A DNA stretch of 64,000 nucleotides from Siphonodentalium dalli (GCA_032622095.1 CP136063.1:62883897-62947896); one strand, 5' to 3'; numbered from the stretch's first letter, positions 1 to 12,790 are shown. The notes: generated from the sequence alone by a model not told the origin. Made by a program: numbers and translations.

Positions 1-2
1 GC

Positions 3-179
3 GAGAAGTCATTTACTGCGTCGAGTTACCTGTCTCAACATAAGAGGATCCACAAGGGAGACCGCCCGTATCAATATGATGTGTGCGAGAAATCAACTAC
101 TCAGTCGACTCACTTGAATACACACAAGATGATTCACAATGGAGATCGCCCGCATCAATATGATGTGTGCGAGAAATAA
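3..179 (+). pseudogene. Zinc-finger array copy A, 5' fragment ending in a stop
   Basis: The reading frame enters from the left edge of the window and encodes the end of one C2H2 finger, one complete finger and the start of a third. It stops at a TAA at 177-179. In copies C and D the same codon is TCA (Ser of the EKSFTA stretch), so this is a nonsense change. The complete finger and the next one have lost their first zinc ligand (QYDVC instead of QCDVC), as in the other copies. The frame is the same as the open stretch that starts at 222, so only this stop separates the two. The rest of the N-terminal part lies outside the window. Confidence 0.85.
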
Positions 180-221
180 TTTACTGCGTCAAGTTACCTG
201 TCTCAACATAAGAGGATCCAC

Positions 222-1813
<1,592 letters not shown>

Positions 1814-1966
1814 TATCGAGACTATCAGACAATGTGTAAATATACTTGTACGCCTTTATAAGGGTGCCAGTAGCGCCGACCAGTTATTTTATATGAGATA
1901 TAAGTTTATTAGATTAATGGTAAATCAAGCGTGTTCGATTCGATCTCTCCTTATCTATCCCCAAAA
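1814..1966 (+). repeat. 5' LTR of the BEL/Pao element
   Basis: The sequence between the target duplication and the Gag leader is about 153 bases. Its last 73 bases recur at the other end of the element. The outer half has no surviving partner, because the 5' part of the 3' LTR is missing. The exact ends are uncertain by a few bases and no clear TG...CA ends or primer-binding site could be fixed. Confidence 0.6.
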
Positions 1967-1996
1967 TGTGTCCCTCGAACCGACCGTAGAGTTATA

Positions 1997-2748
1997 ATGG
2001 CAGATAACAGATGAGAATCTGACGAGCCCATCGCGGGCAAAGCTCGAAACTATTGAAACAATTGGAAGAGGCATTAATAACTGAAAACATCAGTCATGCC
2101 ACTGCAGTTCTGGTGAACCTGAAAAAGAAAATGGCGACTTTGGAAGCATTGGATTCTACGCTTGTCGACCTTATCAACGATGATACCCTTGAAGACATTG
2201 TGGTGGAAGCTGACGAATACCTGTATGGTTTAAACGCCCGTATTGTTGATGCTGAAATTGCAATGAACTCTCTCAGTCTTAAAAAAGAGAATCCAGATGA
2301 ACACAAAGACTCCGTTTCACCAAAATCGCAACTGAAAATCAATCTCCCTAAAACCAGAAAACATATCTACCTAAGTTTTCCGGAGATATGCTGCAATGGC
2401 AGATGTTCTGGGAAATATTTCATTCAACGATTAATTCATGTACTGAAATGCGAGACATTGAAAAATTTACCTATCTCAAAAACTTGCTCGTGGGAGATGC
2501 CAAAGCCTGCATCGAAGGCCTTCCGTTAACTGGGACAAACTACGATAAAGCCATCGACATACTCAAATCACGATTCGGCCAAACACATCGTATAATCGAT
2601 GCCTATATGAAATGTTTGATTGGACTTCCTCGACCAACTAGCTACTTCCATTCATTACGTTCCTTTTCCGATCAATTGGAAGCTTCTGTGAGAACATTGC
2701 AATCGCTCGGAAAACCAGAAACTTCCTACATGAGTAGTATAAAGTAGA
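1997..2748 (+). pseudogene. BEL/Pao Gag, N-terminal part, frameshifted
   Basis: The conceptual reading has a helical N-terminal region (LEEALITENISHATAVL...) and then a DUF1759-type capsid region with MLQWQMFWEIF and LLVGDAKACIEGLP. The frame changes at least near 2050 and between 2340 and 2385, and an early stop follows the ATG at 1997. The coding sequence is then split at 2748 by a TIR transposon and continues at about 5882. DUF1759 is the usual Gag region of BEL/Pao elements. Function is lost. Confidence 0.8.
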
Positions 2749-5700
2749 GGGAATAATTATATATATATAACTGAGCATTTGGCAATTTTGGGTGTGGTCG
2801 TCAGATAATCCCCACCCCACGGGATTTCGTAAATACTATTTAACGAATGTTAAACGATACATTACCGACTAATTTATATAGGTGTAGTCGTCGTCTGATA
2901 ATCCCCACCCCACGGGATTTCGTAAATAGTATTTAACGAATGTAAACGTTACAATACCGACTAATTTATATAGATGTATCAAAAATGAGCTGTTTTACAA
3001 GGCAGATCTTATAGTCAGACTAAATAGTAACTACTTTAAGGCACAGCCAAGCTTATGGCAAGCCAGACCGCTATTTAATATTAATTTTACTTAAGTAAAA
3101 TAAAATTACACTTTATTTTACTTAAGTGAAATAAAATGTCCTTTTATTTAACTTAAGTGAAATAACGGTCATTTTTTATTTTACTTAAGTAAAAAACTAT
3201 TTTACTTAAGTAAAATTAACCATGTTTTAACTTAAGTAGAATTCTTTTTTACTTAAGTAAAATAAAAAATGACCTTTATTTTACTTAAGTAAAAAAGAAT
3301 TCTACTTAAGTAAAATAATGCGTTAATTTTACTTAAGTAAAATAAATGACATCTATCGATGACCGGTAGATGGCGTTTATTTCACTTAAGTGAAATAAAG
3401 CGCCCACTATGGGAGTAATCTTGCAAACTAATAATTTCTCCCTTGGCACGTACGCCGGGAGTGCTGTTCATGTTCGTGAGAAAGTTAGCTCCCGTTGTGT
3501 ATTATAAATGGCGGATTTCTTCCATTTACTAATAATAGGCCTAACGTATTTACATAATTATGGCAGATTCAGTCGATACAACACTGGACTCAATTTCCAG
3601 GGTTATACGAGAGACTGATAGACTGAAGGGGGTATAGGAGATTTGCATCGCACGGAGATCAGAATACGTACCGCTGTTGTCAAAAAACTTCTAACCTGAC
3701 AACTCGAGGGAACTATAACCAATACATATATTGCACCCAGTGAGATGTAATAAGAGAGCACCTAGAGACTATAATAAATTCGCCCACTGCATGTACCATC
3801 ATAATAAGATCCAATAAGCATCAAACTTCGCACCACACATTTTAGCAGTTTTCTCTGATTATAGCTGTACCAGCAGTGGGTGTGGAATGTTTTAAATTTT
3901 ATTGCATGATGTTGGTGCTATAAGCTGTCTGTATTGTTTTGAGAGAGAGTGTGAGTTATAGTAAATACGTCTTTAATCTATCTAAGTATTTTACAACTGC
4001 CGAGTGGCTCTGTGGCACACATGTTCTGTATCACCCGTTGGGGGAAATCATTAATAACTCTTAACACCCGGTTGCACTTTATTTTACTTAAGTAAAATAA
4101 ATGACATCTATCTATGACCGGTAGATGGCGTTTATTTCACTTAAGTGAAATAAACCCAAATGTTCATTTATTTTACTTAAGTAAAAAAGAATTTTACTTA
4201 AGTTAAATAAAAACTGTTTTATTTCACTTAAGTGAAATTCTTTTTTACTTAAGTAAAATAAAAAAAGGGCGTAACATAATGGTAATTTTATTTCACTTAA
4301 GTAAAATTAGTGTGCGTTTTAATTTTACTTAAGTAAAATAAAGTGTCATTTTATTTTACTTAAGTAAAATAAAACCATGTAGATGGCGCTTTATTTCACT
4401 TAAGTAAAATAAAATGACACTTTATTTTACTTAAGTAAAATAAAATGACACTTTATTTCACTTAAGTGAAATAAAGTGTCATTTTATTTTACTTAAGTAA
4501 AATTAATATTAAATAGCGTTTGGCTTGCCATACAAGCTACAATACGACCTATTTTATGTTAGGTAATGATGTATATTTATTGCAGATGGTATAGTCAGGC
4601 AAACTATTTCTAGGCAGATGTTATAGTCAGGCTAGCTAGTAACTATTTGAAGGTATATAGCCATATTTGTACGCCCGATTAAATACATGTAATGATATGT
4701 AACTATTTCTAGGCATATAGTTAGTAGGTTAGTTATGATAGGTTAGTGAAATAATACTGTTATCCTGAGATGATGTTAAATGATATGAATTATTCACTAG
4801 TGAATAACCTCGTGCATGTAAAAACCACAAGGCTAAAAACATGGAATATTGTTAGCGGCGGAACGTTCTTCTCATTTCATATAGATTTGTAGGAAATACG
4901 ATTCTATCTCATAAAACTCGATATTACAGAGTCTCGTAGAAATCGAAATGTGGAACCCGACACTTAGTTCCTTTAAAGGTACGGTTGGCCTTGGCGGTGG
5001 GTATCCTGTGAAAATATTTACACCCGTCAAAAACCGCCACAAACAGAAAGAACATCAAAATGTAGACAGACTTTGTCCGTATACAAATAAGAAATATCGC
5101 ATAAACAGTATGTTATTGTCATCTGTTTGACCATTGTTATGTAAACAAAAGCATAAAACGTTACTTTTCTGGTGTTTGTTTATATTATGATGGTAAACAT
5201 AAAGAGCGTTCTTTGTTGGTGAATTCCTGATATGGAACTAATAAAGAGCGTTTATGCCATTTGTGTGTGATTAGCCAGTAGCATTGTGCTGTCATCTGTA
5301 ACACAATCAGGCTCTTGCTTAGGTAAAATATAGTAGGTCTTTGTGATAACATGCTGTTTACGCGATGGCCATGGTATATATGAACGAAACTGTATGCGTT
5401 TTAATGCTTTTCTGTTTACGGTGATTGGAACAGATATGAATATTTTCGACAACTAAGGCCTCGTGTGCCTTTAATGAATATAAATGATACATAAATAATA
5501 GTATACAAACAAATATAAACAAAACATAATCAAATCAATCTTTTTTAAGATATGGACAGTCTGGTCTTCCCGTCGAAATATATTCTGGCAAAAAATGTAT
5601 CAATATTTAAAGTCAGACTAACTATTTCTAGGTTGGTGTTAAAATACTTCCTCTAGGCTATATGTTATATTCAAACAAACTATTTCTAGGTTATTCAAAA

Positions 5701-5878
5701 ATTTCCTAAAATATACTGAGTAAATCTACAAATATTAATTGGAATATAAAGAACAGAGTTAGCTCCCCTCTAATGTATCGTTTAACATTCGTTAAATAGT
5801 ATTTACGAAATCCCGTGGGGTGGGGATTATGTGACGACCACACCCAAATGCTCAGTTATATATATATAATTATTCCCA
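2749..5878. mobile_element. Non-autonomous TIR DNA transposon inside the Gag region
   Basis: The ends are inverted copies of each other over about 110 bases: GGGAATAATT, an AT run, CTGAGCA, then TAATCCCCACCCCACGGG (left 2749-2860, right 5775-5878). On the left the subterminal part is repeated in tandem (about 2795-2878 and 2884-2975). Removing this block joins the two halves of the Gag sequence, so it is an insertion. The precise target duplication could not be fixed. The short open frames inside (4948-5130 and 5252-5452) resemble no transposase I recognise. A palindrome array occupies the middle, and 4560-5740 holds degenerate copies of a TATAGTCAG...AACTATTTCTAGG word. Confidence 0.75.
3049..4538. 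mobile_element. Foldback-like element built of CTTAAG-centred palindromes
   Basis: Outer inverted repeats of about 40 bases (AAGCTTATGGCAAGCCAG..., reverse complement at 4497-4538) enclose two palindrome clusters. There are 11 CTTAAG-centred palindromes at 3085-3398 and 13 at about 4083-4505, with about 670 bases of unique DNA between. The usual unit is TTTTACTTAAGTAAAA, and several units carry the matched variant TTTCACTTAAGTGAAA. A stretch with GACCGGTAGATGGCG is directly repeated in both clusters. No coding capacity is seen. It resembles foldback elements in having ends made of many small repeats, but I know no named family with this unit. Confidence 0.6.
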
Positions 5879-5881
5879 CTA

Positions 5882-6290
5882 CTTACATGTATGAGTCGAT
5901 GCTGCTACCCATGTTGTGTGACAAACTTCCGTTAGATTTAAAAGGCAACCTTTACAGGACACACGGAAACAAAGAGTGGAAACTGCGGGAGTTCCGCCAC
6001 AATTTACAAGCAGATGTTGCAGTTTTAGAGGCATGCGCACCAACATTTCGCCACCAGGAATCACCTCCAGAAGAACCACGAGGGACAGTTACCTCACTAG
6101 TTACACCTTCCTCTAATACCAGCACAAGATCTTGCGTATTTTGTGACGGGACTCATTTCCCATCAGACTGCACACAGATGAAAACTGTGAACTCTCGTGT
6201 GGAGTATATCAAAAAGAACAACTTGTGTTTTAATTGCTTGGGTAAGCACAAAGTTAGCCAAAACGTTGCCTGACATGTAAGTCAAAACAC
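5882..6290 (+). pseudogene. BEL/Pao Gag, C-terminal part with zinc knuckles
   Basis: This continues the Gag reading after the TIR insertion. The frame contains LPLDLKGNLYRTHG, a proline/serine-rich linker, and then paired zinc-knuckle motifs CVFCDGTHFPSDC and CFNCLGKHK, a usual arrangement in BEL/Pao Gag. A stop at 6271-6273 interrupts before the second knuckle is complete. The knuckles would bind element RNA in an intact copy. Confidence 0.8.
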
Positions 6291-6399
6291 CACACCAGTA
6301 TACACAGAAACAAAGACGTTGAAACAGTATCCGAAGATGATCGAAACAACACAGATGCCCTTGTTGATACTACATCGACACGTGCAACAACTCAAGTGT

Positions 6400-6905
6400 T
6401 TCTGAAAACAGCTGTGACAACAGTTTATGACGAGAGCCATTCCACACATCTCATGCAAACTTATTATTCGATGACGGATCACAGCGTTCCTTCATCACTG
6501 CCAAATGTGCAGAAGAATTAGGACTCCGTTCTCACAAAACAGAAACCTTGCACATACCGTATCTACCTTTGGATCAGACTCGACCAAATATCGAGAACTC
6601 AACGAAGTTACAATCAGTGTTGCATGCGACAATTCATTCATAAAGGTCAACGCATTGATTGTTCCTACCATTACCCATCCAATTCCGATAACACAAAGAA
6701 ACCGATGCCGCATAGCCAAACTTGTCGGCTTGAAGCTTGCAAATCCATTCAACGATAGTTGATTATTCAACGTTTCGCTGCTCATAGGAAGCGATCATTA
6801 TTATTATTCCTTTGTTGACAATCATTACATAGAGACTGATGAAGGTCCAATAGCTGTCGCATCGAAACTTGGGTACTTAATTTGTGGACCATACAATGGC
6901 GAAAG
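6400..6905 (+). pseudogene. BEL/Pao aspartic protease region (DUF1758-like), broken
   Basis: The conceptual reading shows LLFDDGSQRSFIT near 6460-6500. This is the catalytic DxG region with the SQ-SFI extension typical of the BEL/Pao protease. It is followed by the VNALIVPTI region and by SKLGYLICGP near 6865-6895. The frame changes within the region and stops occur near 6760 and 6933. The normal product would process Gag-Pol. Confidence 0.7.
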
Positions 6906-8828
6906 TAGTTTTAAAAACCCCACTATACTTCATTGATGCATGTGCTAACCCTACCTGACGATATGGAACTGAAGAGATTCTGGGATTTGGAGACAATAGG
7001 TATCGTCGACAAACAAGATAACTCACAAAGACATTTCATGAATGAATATTGTGACGAATCAATTCAGTTCAAGGACGGCAGATACGACGCAAAACTTCCG
7101 TGGTTACCAGACCACTCAGAATTGCCGACCAATCTCGAAATAGCACACTACAGGACCAGATCGATGACAAGACGACTAGCAAAAGATCGTAAAATGTTGG
7201 ATACATACATCTCCATAATTCAAGACCAACTGGATCGTGATTTCATTGAACTCGTAACTAAACCGGACATTCCCACAACAAACAAACTCCACTATCTCCC
7301 ACACCACCCTGTAATCAAGGATTCTCCGACGACACCCGTTCGTATTGTATTCGACTGTAGTTGTTCACAAGGCGATTTGCCATCGTTAAACGATTGCTTA
7401 GAGAGTGGCCCACCCTTACTGAACAACGTATCATTTATTTTGATGAAATTTAGACTCGGACAATATGGCGTCACAACATACATAGAAAAAGCTTTTCTGA
7501 ATGTGGGTCTTGAGCCGTGTGATCGCGACGCGACCCGATTCTTTTGGCTGGCGGATCCTTCCAACACCGAGAGTGAATTCAATGTTTATCGTTTTAAGAG
7601 AGTTCTGTTCGGTGCAAGGTGCTCGCCATTCATCCTGAATAGCACCATCATCCGTCATTTGAGCGGATTACGTGATTCATCAGAGGTTGCTAAAACTATG
7701 CAGGATAACATATATATGTTGACAACATAGTTACCAGTTTTTCAACTACTAGTGATGTAGTAGATTTTTACACAGAAGCATCTACCATTATGGAAAAAGC
7801 TAATTTCAACTTAAGGAGTTGGGCATCAAATTATAGTGCACCAGAGTTTCGTGAAACCGATCAACAAGTTAAGATTTTGGGTATCGACTGGGATCTAGAG
7901 CGGGACATTCTTATGTTCAAAGATCGAAGTTCAGCCAAACACAACACGGACAAAGAAGATCCAGTGACAAAGCGTATTATATTACAGCATGTTTCCCGCG
8001 TATTTGATCCTCTTGGTGTACTTGCTCCAACAACCGTCCGAGCTAGAATTCTTCTACAGACATTGTGGAAGGAAACAATTGACTGGGACACGCCTCTGCC
8101 TGAGGAAATCTGTACACAATGGCACCAGATACGCTCAGATATAAACGAATCCATGCAAATCGAACTCCCACGTCAATATCCATGTTTGGTTAGATCTGCA
8201 TCTGATTCCGATGGTGACACTGTCCTACACGTGTTCGCGGATTCCAGTGCCTCTGCATATGGAGCTGTGTGCTATTTACAAACGACAAAGGGATTTTCAT
8301 TCGTCACTGCGAAATCACGAGTGACAACTCTCAAGTCCATGACAATTCCACGTCTTGAGTTAAATGGCAGCTACAATCGGAGCTCGTTTAGGCGTGCACA
8401 CGCTCGATGCTCTGAAACCAGCAATACATGATATCAGTGTACAATTCTGGACAGATAGCACTATTGTGTTGAGTTGGCTCAGATCCAACAAGAAACCCAC
8501 AGTCTTTGTTTCGAACCGCGTCCAAGAGATACAAACATTATCGCAGGTAGAGAACTGGAAATACTGCCCATCTGAGCACAATCCGGCCGACGTGCTAACA
8601 CGCGGCCTCTCTGCAAAACAGCTTAAATCGTGCAACATGTGGCTTTGTAGACCAGAATGGCTGATGAACAACTTACCTGTAGAACCAGCCATTTCTCTCA
8701 TTACCACTGCAGGTGAGGCGGATACGCCACCCACTAATGAACATTTGAAAAGTGACATTCCGCCAAACATCGAAAATGTAATTGACGTTAACCGATACTC
8801 TAATCTTGACAAGCTGTGTCGTGTTACG
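6906..8828 (+). pseudogene. BEL/Pao reverse transcriptase and RNase H, frameshifted
   Basis: Two long frames (about 6933-7730 and 7790-8431) and a third from 8364 cover the domains in order. They show the FWDLETIGI linker, RT with VRIVFDCS and the FGARCSPFILN region, a catalytic box near 7705-7720, then RVFDPLGVLAP. RNase H follows with LHVFADSSASAYGAVCY, IPRLELNG and WTDSTIVLSWL. At the catalytic box an extra AT pair in an AT run shifts the frame, and the box reads YVDN rather than YVDD. Another shift lies near 8365. Sequence typical of the family continues to CRVT at about 8828, where a LINE fragment replaces the integrase. Confidence 0.85.
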
Positions 8829-9833
8829 CTCGGATACTTAGATAAGAAAGCCACAAAAGCCTCATTTTGTATAAGAAGTAAATTCTACGGGGCTAAGAAA
8901 AACACCATGACATTATTAAAACTGTACCATAGTTGTGTTAAACCCATATCCTTATATGGCGGGGAGCTGACCACTCCCGACCATATTGTTCGGAGAGCAT
9001 CTGATTTTGAGACAAGAGCAAGTACATTTCTCCCAGATAAAAATCAAATGAAATTCATGAAATTTGTTCTTGGTGTTAACAGATCTGCCACCAATATGGC
9101 CTGTTTTGGAGAATTAGGAATATTTCCTGTCTACATTTCTGGAATAAAGAACAGCTTAAACTACCATAACCACTTGGTTCAATCTAACCCTGAGTCATTA
9201 GTACACAAGGCTTATTTGGAAAATCAGAAACTTGAGATGGGCTTTTGTGATCAAATAAAAATAATATTGGAAAAAGTAGACTTAGGTAGTGAATCGGTTA
9301 AACATAGTAATAACTATACTATCAGGGGTGAATCTAGAGAAGTTGAAAAGAAATTACAAATCAGATTTACCGAGTTCTGGAAAAAACAACTATTTAACGA
9401 TGAGAATAAACCCAACGGTAACAAATTAAGGTTTTATAGAAAACTGAAAAATTTGTATCAGTGTGAAAGTTACCTATTAGCTGACTTAGATAATGAAGTA
9501 AAAACTACGTATACTAAGATTAGGATTAGTGACAGTCAGTTATTAATTGAAAAGGGCAGATCAAAACTTGAACTAAAAGATCGAATTTGTCCTATCTGTA
9601 AGAATGGAGTGGAGGATGAAAAGCATTTTATTATAGACTGTAAGCCCCTAAAAGTTGAGAGGAAGACAATGCTTGATAAAATTCAGTATAATATTCCTGA
9701 ATTTAATAACTACAGCGATGATGAAAAAGTTACTTTCATATTAAGTCCAAATGAAGTTGACACATCCATAAAGAAAATATGTATGATGGGAGTTTATAAA
9801 ATGTATAAAAAAAGGAATGAGCTTGCGAACTGA
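8364..9833 (+). pseudogene. Chimeric open frame: BEL/Pao RNase H joined to LINE RT C-terminus
   Basis: A single 489-aa frame starts in RNase H (WTDSTIVLSWL, HNPADVLTRG) and at about residue 155 passes without a break into another protein type. That part reads KASFCIRSKF, LYHSCVKPISLYGGEL, and a zinc-like ICPICKNGVEDEKHFIIDC near the end, which is the C-terminal region of CR1-like LINE ORF2 proteins. The ATG at 8364 is internal to the RNase H domain, so it is not a natural start. The joined frame looks accidental. Confidence 0.75.
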
Positions 9834-10057
9834 AACCTGCTATTGGGATGGTATCAAAATATAGGCAAACATGTACTTAATATCAGTAAGATCCACCAAA
9901 CCTCTATTCTATTGTAGAACCTACAATTTCACTTTATGTACTTGAATGTATACATGTATTGATGTAAATGTCCTTTTGTTATGTTCTTTATATGTGTTGG
10001 TAATAATCTAATATTGGATTCTATACCAAATAAACAATTTGAATTTGAATTTGAATT
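8829..10057 (+). mobile_element. 5'-truncated CR1-like LINE, 3' end only
   Basis: About 1.2 kb holds only the last part of a LINE ORF2 and a 3' UTR. It ends in a short GAATTT tandem tail (about 10038-10057), a usual 3' end for CR1/L2-like elements. The reading frame is open to the stop at 9831-9833. It directly abuts the last 73 bases of the BEL/Pao LTR. The integrase and the first half of the 3' LTR are missing, so a deletion went with or followed the insertion. The protein differs from the LINE in copies B and C. Confidence 0.75.
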
Positions 10058-10130
10058 TGAGATATAAGTTTATTAGATTAATGGTAAATCAAGCGTGTTC
10101 GATTCGATCTCTCCTTATCTATCCCCAAAA
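10058..10130 (+). repeat. 3' LTR remnant of the BEL/Pao element
   Basis: These 73 bases match 1894-1966 essentially base for base and end at the target duplication. Only the 3' part of the LTR survives. Confidence 0.75.
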
Positions 10131-10696
10131 GAGGATCCAAACGGGGGATAAACCCGTATCAATACGATGTATGCGGTAAATCATTTACTCTGTTGAGAGA
10201 CCCGACGAGACAGAAGAGGTATATATCCTCTCCACGCGGGGGTCGACCATGTCAATGTGATGTGTGTGGCAAACCATTTACTCGGTCGACTCACCTGGCG
10301 AGACATAAGAGGATCCATATAGGGGACCGACCACATTAATGTGATGTGTGCGATAATTCATTTACTATGTTAAGTGACCTGACGAGACATAAGAACATAC
10401 ACAAGGGGGAGGGGTCGACCGTATCAATGTGATGTATGTGGTAATTTATTTACTCGATCGGGTCACATGTCTTCACGTAAGAGGATACACACCGTTGATA
10501 GCCAGTTCAATGTGATGTGTGCGATCAATTATTTACTGATTCAAGTGACCTCGCGGAACATAAGAGGATTCACACGGGTGATCGCCCGTATCAATGCGAT
10601 GTGTACGAGAAATTATTTACACAGCCGAGTGACCTGGCGAGACGTAAGAGGATCCATACGGGTGATCGCCCATACCAATACGATGTGTTATTATTG
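10131..10696 (+). pseudogene. Decayed finger tail of copy A, right half
   Basis: Finger remnants resume after the BEL/Pao insertion. Fragments such as [15 protein letters not shown] (frame near 10517-10717), SSDLAEHKR and QPSDLARRKR appear in shifting frames. It corresponds to 18900-19455 in copy B and 31520-32066 in copy C. No single frame spans more than about two fingers. Confidence 0.8.
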
Positions 10697-10717
10697 AAAG
10701 AGATAATCCATCTTTAA
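10697..10717. repeat. Terminal scrap of the TTAA MITE at the end of the finger tail
   Basis: AAAGAGATAATCCATCTTTAA is identical in type to the terminal repeat of the MITE at 46986-47505. It recurs at 19456-19476 (copy B) and 32067-32087 (copy C), always exactly where recognisable finger sequence stops. Confidence 0.7.
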
Positions 10718-10904
10718 GAGGTCTGATTTCTATTTTCGTTAATTACACACAAATTAAGAAATTTACTTGTTGGCAAATCTGTACTCTGCGTAATTGATCT
10801 CCAGAAATAGCGACACGAGGGGGTAGAGTTACAACTGTTGTCACTCCCGGGCAGCGCATCGGTGAGTTAGTTGAATGGTTAAATATGGAATATCCACAAA
10901 GTTT

Positions 10905-11027
10905 GATGAGATACAAGGTTTGTTTTCGCGAGTATGATTCAGCAAGTGCCAAATGGGAACCAAGCTTTAGCGAGGTCCCCATTTGGTGAATTATATATAC
11001 GCGTGAAAATAAGCATTGTATCTCGTT
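10905..11027. mobile_element. Small MITE in the unit spacer (copy A)
   Basis: About 123 bases are bounded by imperfect inverted ends (GATGAGATACAAGGTTTG... and ...AAGCATTGTATCTCGTT). The middle contains an inner hairpin CCAAATGGG...CCCCATTTGG. The same element lies at 19665-19787 in copy B and 32274-32396 in copy C, so it predates the duplications. Confidence 0.55.
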
Positions 11028-12283
11028 AAACTGTATGGTTATTATTTTTATCCATCGCCAAAATTTAAATATCATAATGAAAGTATGTCAGCCTCTGTGC
11101 AATCGTTGGCAACAAAGAGTGTTCTTAATTATGATTGTCTATGCTCTTTTTTTTCGACATAAAACTATTGATGCTTTTGTGGATTTACGCGATACCCATT
11201 CAAAATATGATGATGCCATGTATTTTTCTTTGTAAACATTAAGGACATTAGGTAATTATATTTTATTTCACTGCATATAACCACTAGAGTGGTGTGTTGT
11301 ACCTAAGGGTGGACTACACACAATTTTAAAATTATCTTTTGGCTAATGGCTATGCGAGGGTTGTTGTGACTCTACTCGACTGAAATGGTATGGAAGAGAC
11401 TATAATACTATTTCGGATGCCACGCACTTGGGAGTCTCGGTGCTCTTAATGAATGATACGGGAGAGTGGCTCCGCCCGGTTGTGACGAGGGATATTAATC
11501 CATGCACGCAATGTTATCTGGGTTGTAGACTGATATCATGTCCGAAGGGTGCTTCCGTCTTTTTTATTATCGGTTAAAGCTATAAAATAATATTTTGAAC
11601 ATGAACATGTATGTTCTTTGGAATTATTGATAGAGTCTTATGTAGTCCCCAACCGCATATAAACGACACACTCATTAGTTCACGCACTCACATTAGTATC
11701 AATAAATATCTCTAAAATATATAAAAATGTACCAATACGGCATTTTTTGGAATAGAGTAAAGATCCAGTACCTGGGATAAACAGCAGCTGCAATGTAACT
11801 CCGGATAAAGTTACATCTATCTTTTAAGTGGATAATAAATTCTCTTTATTGCTGATTATTAGCGCATCTTTAAATAATTTGATGCTCACAGCACCAATCA
11901 CATGATACTAACGATGCATTATTTTACTTTTGTGCAATTTCCCCTACTTTTATCTTATGAACTGATAAGAAACGCTCTTTATTGGTAATATCATTTTTAG
12001 CCCCCCCCCCCCTTACGTCATTTGATGGTCAATAGCGCTTTTACCCACAATTTCCCTACATATTTTCTAATGTACTAAGAAATGGTCTTTATTGCTTCTT
12101 TAAGACGTCAACAGCATCGATGAAATGACACTGCCACAGTGTGATATAGTTATCAATCTATTGAGTTACATTAGCTCAAATATGTCATTTCATAACGCCA
12201 GCTCTGGAATGCAGAAGGTGCAAAAAATTATAATTGTATTGCAAGATGTTGTGAGCACATATCTGATACATCAACTATCTTAA
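11028..12283. other. Unit spacer, copy A, first part; no gene seen
   Basis: AT-rich DNA shared with 19788-21120 (copy B) and 32397-33728 (copy C), and from 44129 on in copy D. A C run lies at 12001-12012; its length differs between copies. No conserved reading frame is evident: the open frames here owe their conservation to recent duplication. Confidence 0.7.
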
Positions 12284-12680
12284 TTGTGACCCACCATATC
12301 AAATCCAGTCGGAAATCGGAATTTTTTACCCTGTGCCAATGCATTCTCTTATATATAAGAGAATGCATTGGCCTAACAATTTTTTACAATTTTAATAATT
12401 TTTTCTCGTATTTAACAATTTTATAATTTCACCCATACAGAGCCCCAAACAAACAGACGACACTCTTCTATATGCTTCTATATATGTGTGGGGCTCCCTG
12501 CAGGGTAATGAATGTTTTTTATTTTATGTCCTAAAAAGAAACATTTATTTAAAAAACATGATAAAAAAATGTTAGGCCAATGCATTCTCTTATAGGTCGC
12601 CTCGCATATATAAGAGAATGCATTGGCACAGGGTAAAAAAAAATCCCGACTTCCGACTGGATTTGATATGGCGGGTCTTA
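12284..12680. mobile_element. Foldback MITE of the spacer (copy A)
   Basis: The outer arms GTGACCCACCATATCAAAT and its complement (near 12650-12678) enclose two inner hairpins of GCCAATGCATTCTCTTATAT type at about 12335-12380 and 12575-12625. Other copies: 21121-21557 (B), 33729-34166 (C), 44953-45417 (D). The inner loop differs between copies (CGAGTCGACC in B, C and D). Confidence 0.7.
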
Positions 12681-12754
12681 ATTTCTCTTATTATTCCTGG
12701 TTAGAAACATTGCGTTTCAATTAGTTCAAGCTAAAACCATAAATACTCTGGACT

Positions 12755-12790
12755 ATGTATGTATGTATGTACGTATGTATGTATTATTAT
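12755..12790. repeat. GTAT microsatellite
   Basis: Tandem GTAT/GTAC units, with copy-specific length. Equivalents are near 21630-21665, 34238-34273 and 45487-45530. Confidence 0.8.

Larger units (their letters stand above)
1814..10130 (+). mobile_element. BEL/Pao LTR retrotransposon, decayed, with nested insertions
   Basis: Comparison with copies B and C shows about 8.3 kb of extra DNA inside the decayed finger tail. The words AAGAGGAT at 1806-1813 and 10129-10136 flank it, which fits a short target-site duplication within those 8 bases. A 73-base stretch at 1894-1966 is repeated at 10058-10130, as expected of LTR ends. Inside are a DUF1759-like Gag, CCHC-like knuckles, an aspartic protease with LFDDGSQ, and a reverse transcriptase/RNase H typical of the BEL/Pao order. 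No integrase is seen: pol is cut after RNase H by a foreign LINE 3' end. Several frameshifts show it cannot move by itself. Confidence 0.85.

Noticed and set aside
3085-4505. CRISPR array
   Set aside because: The CTTAAG repeats are short, irregularly spaced, palindromic and mutually overlapping with variable AT flanks. The context is eukaryotic and no cas genes are present.
4948-5452. Possible transposase frames inside the TIR element
   Set aside because: They are only 60-66 codons, on opposite strands, with no catalytic motif.
10743-11075. 110-120-aa minus-strand frame, also seen at 19473-19835 and 32133-32444
   Set aside because: It overlaps a small MITE, has no domain, and is kept only because the whole spacer was duplicated recently; the copies differ by frameshifts.
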